A DNA stretch of 64,000 nucleotides from Kiritimatiellia bacterium (GTDB lineage Bacteria; Verrucomicrobiota; Kiritimatiellia; RFP12; UBA1067), in contig JAFRDO010000012.1 in assembly GCA_017403825.1 (NCBI GenBank), forward strand, positions 62,001 to 126,000, read 5' to 3'. This document shows positions 56,631-64,000 of this stretch, one piece after another; position 1 is the first letter of the stretch; each line of letters starts with the position of its first letter. The notes under the pieces were generated by a model. The model searched no databases, was not told the origin of the DNA, and saw only the letters and a program-made list of their open reading frames with translations. A program made the position numbers and the translations under genes.

Positions 56631-57468
56631 CGGGCTTGTCCTCGTGCGGGGCCGCCGCGGGCGGCGGCGTCTGCTTCGGCGCGGAGAACCGCGTCGGATT
56701 CTTCGCCATGAACTCCCATGCGAACGCCTTGTACGCCTCGGATCCCTTCGAGCGCGGATCAAGATAGACGACCGGCGTTCCCATGGACATCGCCTCAGAG
56801 ACGCGCACGTTGCGCGGTATCAGGGTCTCGTAGACCCTGTCGCCGAAATGCCCGCGCACCTCCGCCATTACGTCATGCGTCAGCTTCGCCACAAAGTTGA
56901 CCATCGTAAAGACGATGCCGTTCAGCTCAAGGGCGGGGTTGGGACCACGCCGGACACGGTCTATCGAGCCAGTGATCAACGCCAGCCCATCCATCGCCAG
57001 GAACTCCGCCTGAATGGGTATGAGCACGCCGTCGGTAGCGACGAGCGCGGCCGTCATCACGATGCCGAGAGACGGCGGACAGTCGAGCAGGATGTAGTCG
57101 AACGCACCGGATTCCTTTACCGGCGCTAGGGCGTTGCGTATCATTTCCAGGCGGTCGGGGCGAGCGCCGAACTCAAGCTCCGCGCCGGCGAGATCCACCT
57201 CAGACGGAATGACATTGAGGTTGTTCCACTTCGTCGGCTGGATCACGTCCGCGATGTCGCGGCCGCCCGCCAGCACGGCGTACATCGACACGCCCGCCTG
57301 CTTCTCCAGCCCGAGGCCGAGCGTCGCGTGCGCCTGCGGATCCAGGTCCACGACCAGCACCGACCGATGGCGCGCCGCCAGCGCCGCGGCGAGGTTCACA
57401 ACCGTCGTGGTCTTGCCCACACCGCCCTTCTGGTTGGCAATCGCGATCGTCTTAGTCGTTCTTTCCAT
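56560..57468 (-). CDS. ParA-family chromosome/plasmid partition ATPase
   Basis: The ATG at 57468 gives 302 residues. The deviant Walker A K-G-G-V-G-K-T-T (near residues 13-20), D-L-D-P-Q-A-H-A-T and D-C-P-P-S-L-G are diagnostic. It ends in a proline/alanine-rich tail of about 45 residues, beyond the ParA fold, which also contains the start of the next gene. No parB is visible in the window. It could drive chromosome partition or act as an MRP/MinD-like positioning ATPase; the sequence is closest to ParA/Soj. Confidence 0.88.
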   Translation of the reverse strand: MERTTKTIAIANQKGGVGKTTTVVNLAAALAARHRSVLVVDLDPQAHATLGLGLEKQAGVSMYAVLAGGRDIADVIQPTKWNNLNVIPSEVDLAGAELEFGARPDRLEMIRNALAPVKESGAFDYILLDCPPSLGIVMTAALVATDGVLIPIQAEFLAMDGLALITGSIDRVRRGPNPALELNGIVFTMVNFVAKLTHDVMAEVRGHFGDRVYETLIPRNVRVSEAMSMGTPVVYLDPRSKGSEAYKAFAWEFMAKNPTRFSAPKQTPPPAAAPHEDKPDEAQRDHTVASVGADAPADAPVA

Positions 57469-57994
57469 ACAGCAGCCCCTTCTCGTCAAGCTCGCGAATG
57501 TTGTCCCCGGCACTGCGCCGTATCTCGCGCAGCCACAGCTCGATGAGCGCCACGTCCCACGGCTCGTCCACGCCCTGGATCACCGCCGCGAACACGTCGT
57601 TCGAGGCAAGGACCTCGGCCTTGACGCGCTCTGTCACCGCGGAAAGCCTATCGGTTACGATCTGCTCAGAGAAGTTGTCGCTCTTGAGGTGATAGCCGTA
57701 CTGCAGTATGCGCAACCGCTCCTCAGTCTGCCTGAGGAACTCGAAGTACTCCCGCGCCTCATCGCCGAAGCCCTCCATCTCCGTCGGCACGAAGTGCGGC
57801 GCTATGACGCGCGGCTGGTGCGCCTCCAGGCGCCCTTCGCGGATGCGCACCTTCCCGGGCCTGTCGGCAAGCTCCGAGACAAGATGGTAGTTGACCAGCG
57901 TGTTGCCGAACGTCTCAAGGCGATGGCTAGGCTCAACGATGAACCTGGCGCTCTTGGCGGCGTACCACCTGTCGAAATCGGGATTGCTGCTCAC
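57452..57994 (-). CDS. Conserved hypothetical protein, 180 residues
   Basis: The sequence starts at a GTG at 57994, just after the SEC-C gene. I recognise no family. The protein is soluble with an even mix of helix and charge, and motifs such as P-H-F-V-P-T-E-M-E-G-F-G and L-R-I-L-Q-Y-G-Y-H-L-K-S-D-N-F. Its end overlaps the parA start by 17 bases, so the two are probably translated together. A start further upstream is possible but would overlap the SEC-C gene's end. Confidence 0.6.
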   Translation of the reverse strand: MSSNPDFDRWYAAKSARFIVEPSHRLETFGNTLVNYHLVSELADRPGKVRIREGRLEAHQPRVIAPHFVPTEMEGFGDEAREYFEFLRQTEERLRILQYGYHLKSDNFSEQIVTDRLSAVTERVKAEVLASNDVFAAVIQGVDEPWDVALIELWLREIRRSAGDNIRELDEKGLLYGKND

Positions 57995-57998
57995 GCCG

Positions 57999-58505
57999 TC
58001 AGTTCTTGCCGCGTCCGCAGCATTTCTTGTACTTCTTGCCGCTGCCGCACGGGCAAGGGTCGTTGCGACCGATCTTCGGCTCCTCGCGCACAATCGGCTT
58101 CTCGCCGACAAGCTCGCCGTCGGCGAACTTCCAGCCGTCCTTCTCCCTCACGAACTGCGAGACCTCGTGATGGTTGCAGAACTCGCCGTTCGCAGTGTAG
58201 AGCGCACGGAACTCCACTACGCCGTCCGAATCGCCCGCGCCGCCGCGCTCTGTGCGTATGATCTCCAGGCCATGCCACTCGGCAGACGCGCTCCATGCCT
58301 TTGACGCCGCCTCGTCGAACTCCGCCTGAACCTCTTTGGTGGCGCTGGTCTTTAGGAAGCCGACGTCGCCGGTCACGTACGACGCATAGCGCGCACGCAT
58401 CAGGGCCTCGGCAGTCTCGGCCTTCGCCTCACCCGCGATGATCGGACCGCAGCACTCTCCGAACGTCTTTCCGGACTTACATGGACAGGTATCTTCGTTT
58501 TTCAT
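57999..58505 (-). CDS. SEC-C motif protein of the YchJ/UPF0225 type
   Basis: This 168-residue protein has a SEC-C zinc motif at each end: [13 protein letters not shown] near the N-terminus and [15 protein letters not shown] near the C-terminus. Between them is the YchJ-like core ([13 protein letters not shown]). YchJ normally has SEC-C only at the ends of similar proteins. Its start overlaps lnt by 29 bases. A promoter-like TAAAAT lies 12 bases upstream on the minus strand, inside the lnt gene. Confidence 0.9.
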   Translation of the reverse strand: MKNEDTCPCKSGKTFGECCGPIIAGEAKAETAEALMRARYASYVTGDVGFLKTSATKEVQAEFDEAASKAWSASAEWHGLEIIRTERGGAGDSDGVVEFRALYTANGEFCNHHEVSQFVREKDGWKFADGELVGEKPIVREEPKIGRNDPCPCGSGKKYKKCCGRGKN

Positions 58506-60078
58506 ATCGGTGTATGTATTTTACCAAAATCATCGCCAGGATGAGAAGTGCAAATGTTACACCTAGCGGCCAGTCGCCGAACGCAGCGTATGGCGTTGTA
58601 TGGCCGCGCCGTCCGCCATCCTCGCCAAGCGGCGGAACAAGGGCAACGCGGTCGAGCATGCTGCCCTGCGCGTCAACGAGCGGCCGCCCGTCAGGACCTG
58701 GCAACCATGACGCCTTCCCGTCCGGCGCGATGGTACCCGTGACGCCGTTGTTCCCGACGCGCACAACGGGAAGCCCCGTCTCGATCGCGCGGGCTGTCGC
58801 CTGCCAGGCGTGCTGTTCTGCCTCGATGGAACGGGAGAACCAGCTGTCGTTCGTGATGAACACCAGCATTCCCGCGCCCATATTCGCAAGCGCGCGCATC
58901 TGCGCGGAGTCGGTGTCCTCGAAACAAATGGCAACGCCCAGCCTGCCGCCGTCGTCGCCCGGCCCCAACGGAAGCGTCTTCAGCTCGCCGGGCGTGCAAC
59001 TGCCCACAGGCGCTAGCTTCTGAAGCGCGGTGATCCACTTGTCTCCAGGTATGAACTCTCCGAACGGCACTAGATGAACCTTATCGTATATCCGTATGTC
59101 GCCGCCGGAATACAGTGCCGCGCTGTTGTACTCCCTGCCGTCGGAAAAGCGCGTGCCGCCTGCAAGAAGTGCAGCGCCCGTCTTCTCCTTCACCCAGTCC
59201 GCAAAGCGCAAAGCCCCCTGCTGATCGACCGGACCGAACTCGCAAAGTCCGCTTTCCGGCAGAATCACAAGGTCGGGCTTCAGCGCCGCAGCGGATTCAA
59301 GAAGCTTGCTGTATGTCTCGTACGGATTCGACTCGCGGCCCTTGAACACGCAGGGGAAGTTGCGCTGCACCAACGCTACCTTTACCTGCCGCGCACGCGC
59401 CGGATCCGGCAAGGAGACGAATGACGCCGCCCAGTAGACACCGAAGACGCAACAGGTCGCAATCAGCGTCTCGATGCCGGCCAGGCGCGGCACCTGACGC
59501 ATCACGCGCTCGGCTATGCCGGCAACAGTGCCGTTTATGAGAATGACGACAGCCGACAGCAGGTAGACGCCGCCGATGGCCGCCGGTGCACCAAAGCCGC
59601 CGTTGGCCGGCACGATGCCAAGCTGGTTCCACGAAAACCCGCCGAAAAGACGGCTGCGCAAAAGTTCAATCCCGCACCAGAGAAGCGGCTCGGCCAAAAA
59701 CACGGCGAAAAGCCGCCTGCCGTAGCCACCGCCGCGCGTCCAGCGCCAGACCTTGGCGGAGAGCCACCCGAACAGCGCGAAAAATCCGGCACAGTAGGCT
59801 GCCAGCGCAAACCATCCGAGCACCACGAGCGGCCACGGACCGCCGTTCTTGACGATTGCCGGCATCCACGAAAGCGTCGCCACCCAGTAGAACGCTCCGC
59901 TCTGGAACCAGCGCTTAGCGCTTTCACGCGCGTCTCCGCGCCGCGACAGCCACATGAGCGGCGCCAGGGCGAACAGGACGTCGGTCTTCTCGCCCATCGG
60001 CGGATACGCCGCCCACAGGAGAAACCCCGGAAGAAACCACGCTATCCGGGCAAGCTTCCTTAGCAAATCCGTTATCAC
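58477..60078 (-). CDS. lnt: Apolipoprotein N-acyltransferase
   Basis: This 533-residue membrane enzyme adds the third acyl chain to lipoproteins. Six or so N-terminal membrane segments lie in residues 10-220, then a periplasmic nitrilase-like domain carries the catalytic triad: Glu275 (L-P-E-S-G), Lys333 ([12 protein letters not shown]) and Cys385 (A-I-C-F-E-D). Its presence together with lipobox-bearing proteins here supports a Gram-negative envelope. It overlaps the SEC-C gene by 29 bases and the GH127-like gene by four. Confidence 0.95.
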   Translation of the reverse strand: MITDLLRKLARIAWFLPGFLLWAAYPPMGEKTDVLFALAPLMWLSRRGDARESAKRWFQSGAFYWVATLSWMPAIVKNGGPWPLVVLGWFALAAYCAGFFALFGWLSAKVWRWTRGGGYGRRLFAVFLAEPLLWCGIELLRSRLFGGFSWNQLGIVPANGGFGAPAAIGGVYLLSAVVILINGTVAGIAERVMRQVPRLAGIETLIATCCVFGVYWAASFVSLPDPARARQVKVALVQRNFPCVFKGRESNPYETYSKLLESAAALKPDLVILPESGLCEFGPVDQQGALRFADWVKEKTGAALLAGGTRFSDGREYNSAALYSGGDIRIYDKVHLVPFGEFIPGDKWITALQKLAPVGSCTPGELKTLPLGPGDDGGRLGVAICFEDTDSAQMRALANMGAGMLVFITNDSWFSRSIEAEQHAWQATARAIETGLPVVRVGNNGVTGTIAPDGKASWLPGPDGRPLVDAQGSMLDRVALVPPLGEDGGRRGHTTPYAAFGDWPLGVTFALLILAMILVKYIHRYEKRRYLSM

Positions 60079-62060
60079 TCGTCCGGACCGTATTCGACCG
60101 GGAACCAGGTGCGATAGGCGTCATCGCGTTGCCACCGGTTGCCCGCAGAGGCGTAGTCGCAGAAGAAGACGGTCTCCGGGTTCCGCGCCTCGGGGTTCTC
60201 AGTATGGGAACCGACTGGCAGCGTCGCGGAGAACGTCATCCACATGTCGTCGGACGGTGTGCGCACCGCCGCGAACGTCGGCATCTGCTGTCCGTCCCTG
60301 ATCGCACCCCTGTGGAACGGCTCGGTCATGTCGCCGTCGGCAAAGCGGCTGTCGCGCGCCAGCAGCACCGGTCCGCGCGTAAACGCGACATGGTGTTCCA
60401 TCACGTGCGCGACCACCGGCATGTCGAACGAGACCTCGACTATGTCGCCGAACTTCCACTCGCGGCTGATTGCCAAGTAGCCGCCGGCCGCGACGCCGTC
60501 AAGCGCATTGCCGTTCAGCTTCACCGAAGTGTTCGCGCTCCACGCCGGAATCCTCAGGCGGAGCGGCACGGGGCCTTCGGTGTGGCTGACGATCCGCGCA
60601 TAGCCAGTCCTTGGATAGAGCGAATACATGTCGAACGCGACATTGCGTCCGTCTGGAAGCTCGCCCTTGACAAGCGCAGAGCCGTAGAAGTTGAACTCCG
60701 CCGCGCCGTCCTTCACTCGGAAGAACTTCTTCAGGAAGCACAGGAACCCGCGCGGACCGTTCGCCGTGCAGCAGTCGGTGTGCATGTAGCAGTGGTGCTG
60801 TCCGTAGTAGCGATTGCCCGAAAGCGGCGTGTAGCCGGCGAACTCCGAGCCGTCGGACTTCATCGCCGCGAGATAGGCGTTGTAGAACGTGCGCTCTATC
60901 TCGTCCGCCCACTTCGCGTCGCCGGTCACGTCCAGCAGCTTCTCGCAGAAGCGCATCCACGTCGTCGTCACGCACGTCTCCTGAAGGCGAACGTACGGAA
61001 GGTGCTGCTTCCTCGCGCCGTGGAACCAGGCCTCGGACGACGCGCAGCCACCGGCAAGGTTGATCTCCTCCTTTATGATGTCCTCTCCCGTCATGATCGC
61101 AGCCTTGCGGAGGTCGTCAAGCGGAACAGGAGACGAGACGCCGGCAGCGCTATCGGACATCGCTTCGACATAGTCAAGCATTCCCTGGTAGCAGCTCATC
61201 ATCTCGTAGGATTTCCAGCGGTTGTGCTTCATCACGTATCCGCCGTGCCGCTCCGGCTTGTTGCCATAGCCGTTCCTGTCGGCGACGGACACGCCCTTCA
61301 GCGCCAGGTCCACGAGCCGCGGGCCGGACTCCGGCTCTGCCATGCCCTTCACGATGTACGAGGCGAAGTCCAGGTACCTCTGAGCGCCGGCTTGCCCGCC
61401 GAAGTCTTGACGAAGACGAAGGCGGTTGTAAAGCCACACGACCGGTTCGAGTATCGACGAGCTGGCGTATCCGGACCAGTTGCCTGTCTGCCACAGCTCT
61501 CGCCCGCGCCTGCCTCCTGGGCCGATCTCTGCGATCACGTAGTCGCATAGTCTCTTCGCGGCGTCCAGCGCCAGCTTAGCCCGTTCGCCGTTCCCCATTC
61601 CCTGTTCCCAGTCATAGTAGTGGAGAAGCCCCATCATGGTGTACTTCATTCCCCACACGTCCCAGCCCTCGCCGCAACGGAGCTCATCGGGATAGTTGCC
61701 GATGTAGCCGTTCTTCTCCTGCGAGGCGAGGATGCGGTCAATGCCGTGCTCGACGTTTTCCGCCAGCATTGTCGCGACATCCTTGTCCGCATAACGCAGG
61801 TATGGCGTGGCGGCATGCATCCACTTGCCCCAGAACTCAGTCTGCCACCAGCCCTTCGTCTCTGTCTTCTCCATGAACGGCGCGGTGATGTAGTCGACGT
61901 CACGGGCCGCGACATGACGCCTGATCATCGCGTCCAGCCGCTCGCCCAGGTAACCCTTCAGCCGCACGTCTCCGATGCCGGCCGTGGAATCTGGCGCGGC
62001 AGACGCCCAAAAGCCGGCGATTGCCGCGACCACAAGAACAGTTCCGAATCTTGCTCTCAT
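60075..62060 (-). CDS. GH127-like (DUF1680) beta-L-arabinofuranosidase
   Basis: The ATG at 62060, with an AAAGGAAAG site, gives 661 residues; the longer frame to 62339 is noncoding. A signal peptide (M-R-A-R-F-G-T-V-L-V-V-A-A-I-A-G, cleavage near 21) leads into an alpha/alpha-barrel domain with E-T-C-V-T-T-T-W (catalytic Glu and a Cys) and H-T-D-C-C-T-A-N-G-P-R-G (further Cys pair), which match the zinc-thiolate site of GH127. It likely removes L-arabinofuranose from glycans in the periplasm. A palindromic 35-base element is embedded near 61391-61425. Promoter-like TAAAAT lies at 62107-62112. Confidence 0.88.
   Translation of the reverse strand: MRARFGTVLVVAAIAGFWASAAPDSTAGIGDVRLKGYLGERLDAMIRRHVAARDVDYITAPFMEKTETKGWWQTEFWGKWMHAATPYLRYADKDVATMLAENVEHGIDRILASQEKNGYIGNYPDELRCGEGWDVWGMKYTMMGLLHYYDWEQGMGNGERAKLALDAAKRLCDYVIAEIGPGGRRGRELWQTGNWSGYASSSILEPVVWLYNRLRLRQDFGGQAGAQRYLDFASYIVKGMAEPESGPRLVDLALKGVSVADRNGYGNKPERHGGYVMKHNRWKSYEMMSCYQGMLDYVEAMSDSAAGVSSPVPLDDLRKAAIMTGEDIIKEEINLAGGCASSEAWFHGARKQHLPYVRLQETCVTTTWMRFCEKLLDVTGDAKWADEIERTFYNAYLAAMKSDGSEFAGYTPLSGNRYYGQHHCYMHTDCCTANGPRGFLCFLKKFFRVKDGAAEFNFYGSALVKGELPDGRNVAFDMYSLYPRTGYARIVSHTEGPVPLRLRIPAWSANTSVKLNGNALDGVAAGGYLAISREWKFGDIVEVSFDMPVVAHVMEHHVAFTRGPVLLARDSRFADGDMTEPFHRGAIRDGQQMPTFAAVRTPSDDMWMTFSATLPVGSHTENPEARNPETVFFCDYASAGNRWQRDDAYRTWFPVEYGPDE
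61391..61425 (-). repeat. Palindromic element inside the GH127-like gene
   Basis: A 35-base segment with nested inverted arms (outer CCGCC/GGCGG, inner GTCTT-gacg-AAGAC) encodes R-L-R-Q-D-F-G-G-Q-A-G in frame. Its structure and G+C-rich palindrome look like a small dispersed repeat that has inserted without breaking the frame. Confidence 0.55.
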
Positions 62061-62106
62061 CTTTCCTTTCACCTCAATGTCTTGTAACGGTTGACCTATT
62101 GCGGAC

Positions 62107-62112
62107 ATTTTA
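62107..62112 (-). promoter_or_regulatory. -10 element of the GH127-like gene promoter
   Basis: TGGTAAAAT on the minus strand, about 46 bases before the ATG at 62060, giving a leader of about 40 bases with a good ribosome-binding site. Confidence 0.55.
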
Positions 62113-62192
62113 CCAAATCCCCGCACGGCACGGCAAGCGCACGTCCGCGACAGCACCGACGCTGGACGTGTGCGAGACGGCAAGGAAAATGC

Positions 62193-62198
62193 TATAAT
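62193..62198 (+). promoter_or_regulatory. -10 element of the tilS promoter (leaderless start)
   Basis: TATAAT seven bases before the ATG at 62206. Earlier in-frame starts (GTG at 62170, ATG at 62197) lie upstream of or within this element, so 62206 is the only one that fits. Confidence 0.65.
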
Positions 62199-62205
62199 GA
62201 ACGAC

Positions 62206-62862
62206 ATGAAGATCAACAGGAGAATACTGCCGCCCGGACGCATCGGGCTTGCGGTCAGCGGCGGCGCAGACTCAGTGGCGCTCGCCTTCCTGATGACAAA
62301 GGGCGGAAAGAAGAAGAACGCCGCAACCCGCTTCGTCATTCTTCACGTCGACCACGGGCTGCGCCCGGAAGCGAAAGAGGAATACCGCTTCGTCCGCGCC
62401 CTCGCAAAGCGTCTCGGAGTCCCCTTCCGCGGAATCCACGCGAAGGTCGAACGTCGGCGCGGCGAATCGCTGGAGATGGCAGCGCGGCGCGTGAGGCTCG
62501 GTTTCTTCGCCGACTGCACCAGGCGCCTCAAGCTCGACGCCATCGCTACCGGACATCACATGGACGACCTTGCGGAGACGTTCCTCATGAAGCTCCGCCG
62601 TGCATCTCTCTGCGGCATTCGCGAGACAAGCGAGGTGGACGGCATACGCTTCGTGCGTCCGCTGCTCGGCTGCCGCGACAGCGAACTGCGCGCCTATCTG
62701 ATTCGCTACGGCGAGGAGTGGAGGGAGGACGCCTCAAACGGAGACCTCTCGATCGAACGCAACCGCATCCGCCGGGAGGTCATACCGTTCCTCGAAAAGA
62801 CGCTCGACCCGCACTTCGTCGAGCATGTCGCACGCATCAGCGGCCGCCAGCGGCGCCGCTGA
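62206..62862 (+). CDS. tilS: Minimal tRNA(Ile)-lysidine synthetase
   Basis: This 218-residue protein has the PP-loop signature A-V-S-G-G-A-D-S-V-A-L (about residues 17-27), the F-V-I-L-H-V-D-H-G-L-R segment, and A-T-G-H-H-M-D-D-L-A-E-T, all of TilS. It converts the wobble cytidine of tRNA-Ile(CAU) to lysidine. It lacks the C-terminal domains of larger TilS proteins, so it is a minimal N-domain form of about 220 residues. The ATG at 62206 fits a leaderless transcript. Confidence 0.9.
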   Translation: MKINRRILPPGRIGLAVSGGADSVALAFLMTKGGKKKNAATRFVILHVDHGLRPEAKEEYRFVRALAKRLGVPFRGIHAKVERRRGESLEMAARRVRLGFFADCTRRLKLDAIATGHHMDDLAETFLMKLRRASLCGIRETSEVDGIRFVRPLLGCRDSELRAYLIRYGEEWREDASNGDLSIERNRIRREVIPFLEKTLDPHFVEHVARISGRQRRR

Positions 62863-62877
62863 TGGTTTCTGCAACGC

Positions 62878-64000
62878 TCAGTTGCAGACTTCGATAGGGC
62901 CGTCGGTGCCGATCTGCGCCGGAGCGAGGTTGACGCAGCCGTCCTTCGTTATCGCAATCGGCTTCTCCCAGCGAAGTCCGAAAGTCGGCGAGGTGACGAA
63001 CGTGTCAATCTGGAACGTCATGTTCGGCACGAGCTCGTAGTCGGAGATCGTCTCCATCCAGGGCGCCTCCACCTCAATGAGCCCAGTGCCATGGCACGGT
63101 CCGTAGAAATAGTTGGCGCGACGACCGTGATCCTCATAGAACTTGATGAAGTCTTTCGCGACCTGCGAGGCAAGGATGCCGGGCTTCAGGTGCTCCTCGG
63201 TCCAGTAGTGGGCCTCAAGACCGAACTGCACGAGTTCGCGTTTCTCGGGCGAGAGCTTGCCGCAGCAGACCGGCAGGCCGATCGACGGCGAGTAGCCGCA
63301 GATCTTGGCGGACAGGTTCAGCTGTACGATGTCGCCCTCCTGGATCACCCTGTAGGACGAGCGGGAGATCGCATGGCGCGTGGACTTCTCGGCGAAGCAG
63401 TACATCGGCAGACCCTCGTACTCCGCGCCGTTCTCGTAGATGCACTTCTGCGCCACGCCCACAAGCTCAAGCTCCGTCTTGCCGGGCTTCAGCTCAGCCA
63501 TGACGGCCTTCGTCGCAAGGTCAGTGATGCGCGCCGCCTCGCGGATGCAGGCGATCTCGTTGTCGCTCTTCACGCGGCGGAGCGCCAGCATTATGTCGTC
63601 CGCCCAGACGATCTCGGCATTCGGATAGCACTCGCGGATGCCGTCGAACTGCACGACGTTCGTGTTAAGCCTCGCGGCAACGCCGATCCTGATGTTCTCG
63701 CCCGTGACGCCGAGCTTGGCGAACACGTCCCTGAACGTCTCGCTCTTCAGCTCGGGATAGGCCGGGTTCGCGCTCTCGCGGTACTGGTAAACGACGCAGA
63801 TGCGGTCCATCCAGCTGAAATCGCCGGCGAACACCTGGCTCTCCGGCCCGACCATGAGCGCCGCCTCGCCATTCGCGGCGATCGCCACGCCGCAGCGCTC
63901 GAAGAGCGGCCAGAAGTTGGAGAAATAGCGGGTGTCGGCGTAGTCTGCCTCGGAGCCGTTGACGACGAGCACGTCAAGTCCCTTTTCCTGCACGAGCTTC
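62878..64000 (-). CDS. M24-family (creatinase/Xaa-Pro peptidase fold) protein, 5' end beyond the window
   Basis: The gene continues past the window end; the frame stays open to 64000 with no convincing start. The N-terminal creatinase-type domain (L-D-V-L-V-V-N-G-S-E-A-D-Y) is followed by the pita-bread fold. The expected metal ligands look changed: the first Asp is replaced by Asn in V-Q-L-N-L-S, the second position is Ser, the His (H-G-T-G-L) is kept, and the first Glu position is Asp (Q-I-D-T-F) while the second is kept (W-E-K-P). This pattern argues against a metallopeptidase and for a non-metal creatinase-like activity or a non-catalytic member. Confidence 0.75.
   Translation of the reverse strand, partial: KLVQEKGLDVLVVNGSEADYADTRYFSNFWPLFERCGVAIAANGEAALMVGPESQVFAGDFSWMDRICVVYQYRESANPAYPELKSETFRDVFAKLGVTGENIRIGVAARLNTNVVQFDGIRECYPNAEIVWADDIMLALRRVKSDNEIACIREAARITDLATKAVMAELKPGKTELELVGVAQKCIYENGAEYEGLPMYCFAEKSTRHAISRSSYRVIQEGDIVQLNLSAKICGYSPSIGLPVCCGKLSPEKRELVQFGLEAHYWTEEHLKPGILASQVAKDFIKFYEDHGRRANYFYGPCHGTGLIEVEAPWMETISDYELVPNMTFQIDTFVTSPTFGLRWEKPIAITKDGCVNLAPAQIGTDGPIEVCN

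Overview
The window is 64 kb of GC-rich, gene-dense bacterial DNA. Nearly all genes lie on the minus strand; only three convincing genes are on the plus strand (a BatD-like protein, lysA and tilS). Lnt, lipoprotein signals, a Tad-type secretion ATPase set, type IV pilus motors and an S10/spc ribosomal cluster lacking rpmC and rpmD point to a Gram-negative member of the PVC superphylum. Secreted LamG-like repeat proteins and carbohydrate enzymes (a GH127-like enzyme, a galactose mutarotase, tagaturonate epimerase) suggest a host- or polymer-associated lifestyle. A Kiritimatiellota-like gut or sediment organism is my best guess, but that is inference. I saw no tRNA, rRNA, CRISPR array, integrase or insertion sequence.

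Layout: 1-5.9 kb is a tandem pair of lipoproteins behind an fhs-cpaB-tadA-tadB operon. 5.9-10.7 kb has an RraA-like protein, an SDR oxidoreductase, a large secreted TIM-barrel protein and a nucleotidyltransferase/small-protein pair. 10.8-19.1 kb is an array of three very large secreted repeat proteins; the distal one is split by a G7 tract. 19.2-27.5 kb is mostly metabolism (MTA/SAH nucleosidase, an OFA-type transporter, pyrF, uxaE, galM, nadA) with a pilC/gspF gene embedded in it. 27.5-36.4 kb has thrH, an ABC exporter, a proline-rich tail-anchored protein, frr, pyrH, a sigma-54 activator and an exported glutamate racemase homologue. 36.4-45.3 kb is the ribosomal protein operon rpsJ to rplO, bounded by a leader with a terminator-like hairpin and a 3' intrinsic terminator. 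45.3-49.5 kb carries pilB, pilT and serS. 49.5-64 kb holds batD-like, lysA, rluD, a malic enzyme, a sugar isomerase, a glycosyltransferase, parA, a SEC-C protein, lnt, a GH127-like gene, tilS and an M24-family protein that runs off the end.

Two themes run through the window. First, many transcription units begin with the same extended -10 promoter (TGGTATAAT or TGGTAAAAT), often only 6-9 bases before the start codon, which predicts leaderless mRNAs. Second, several enzymes that are usually cytosolic (glutamate racemase, mutarotase, a xylose-isomerase-like enzyme) carry export signals. The strongest leads for something undescribed are the G-tract-switched repeat-protein array, the rpsJ leader attenuator, the leaderless promoter class, and the lipoprotein form of glutamate racemase.
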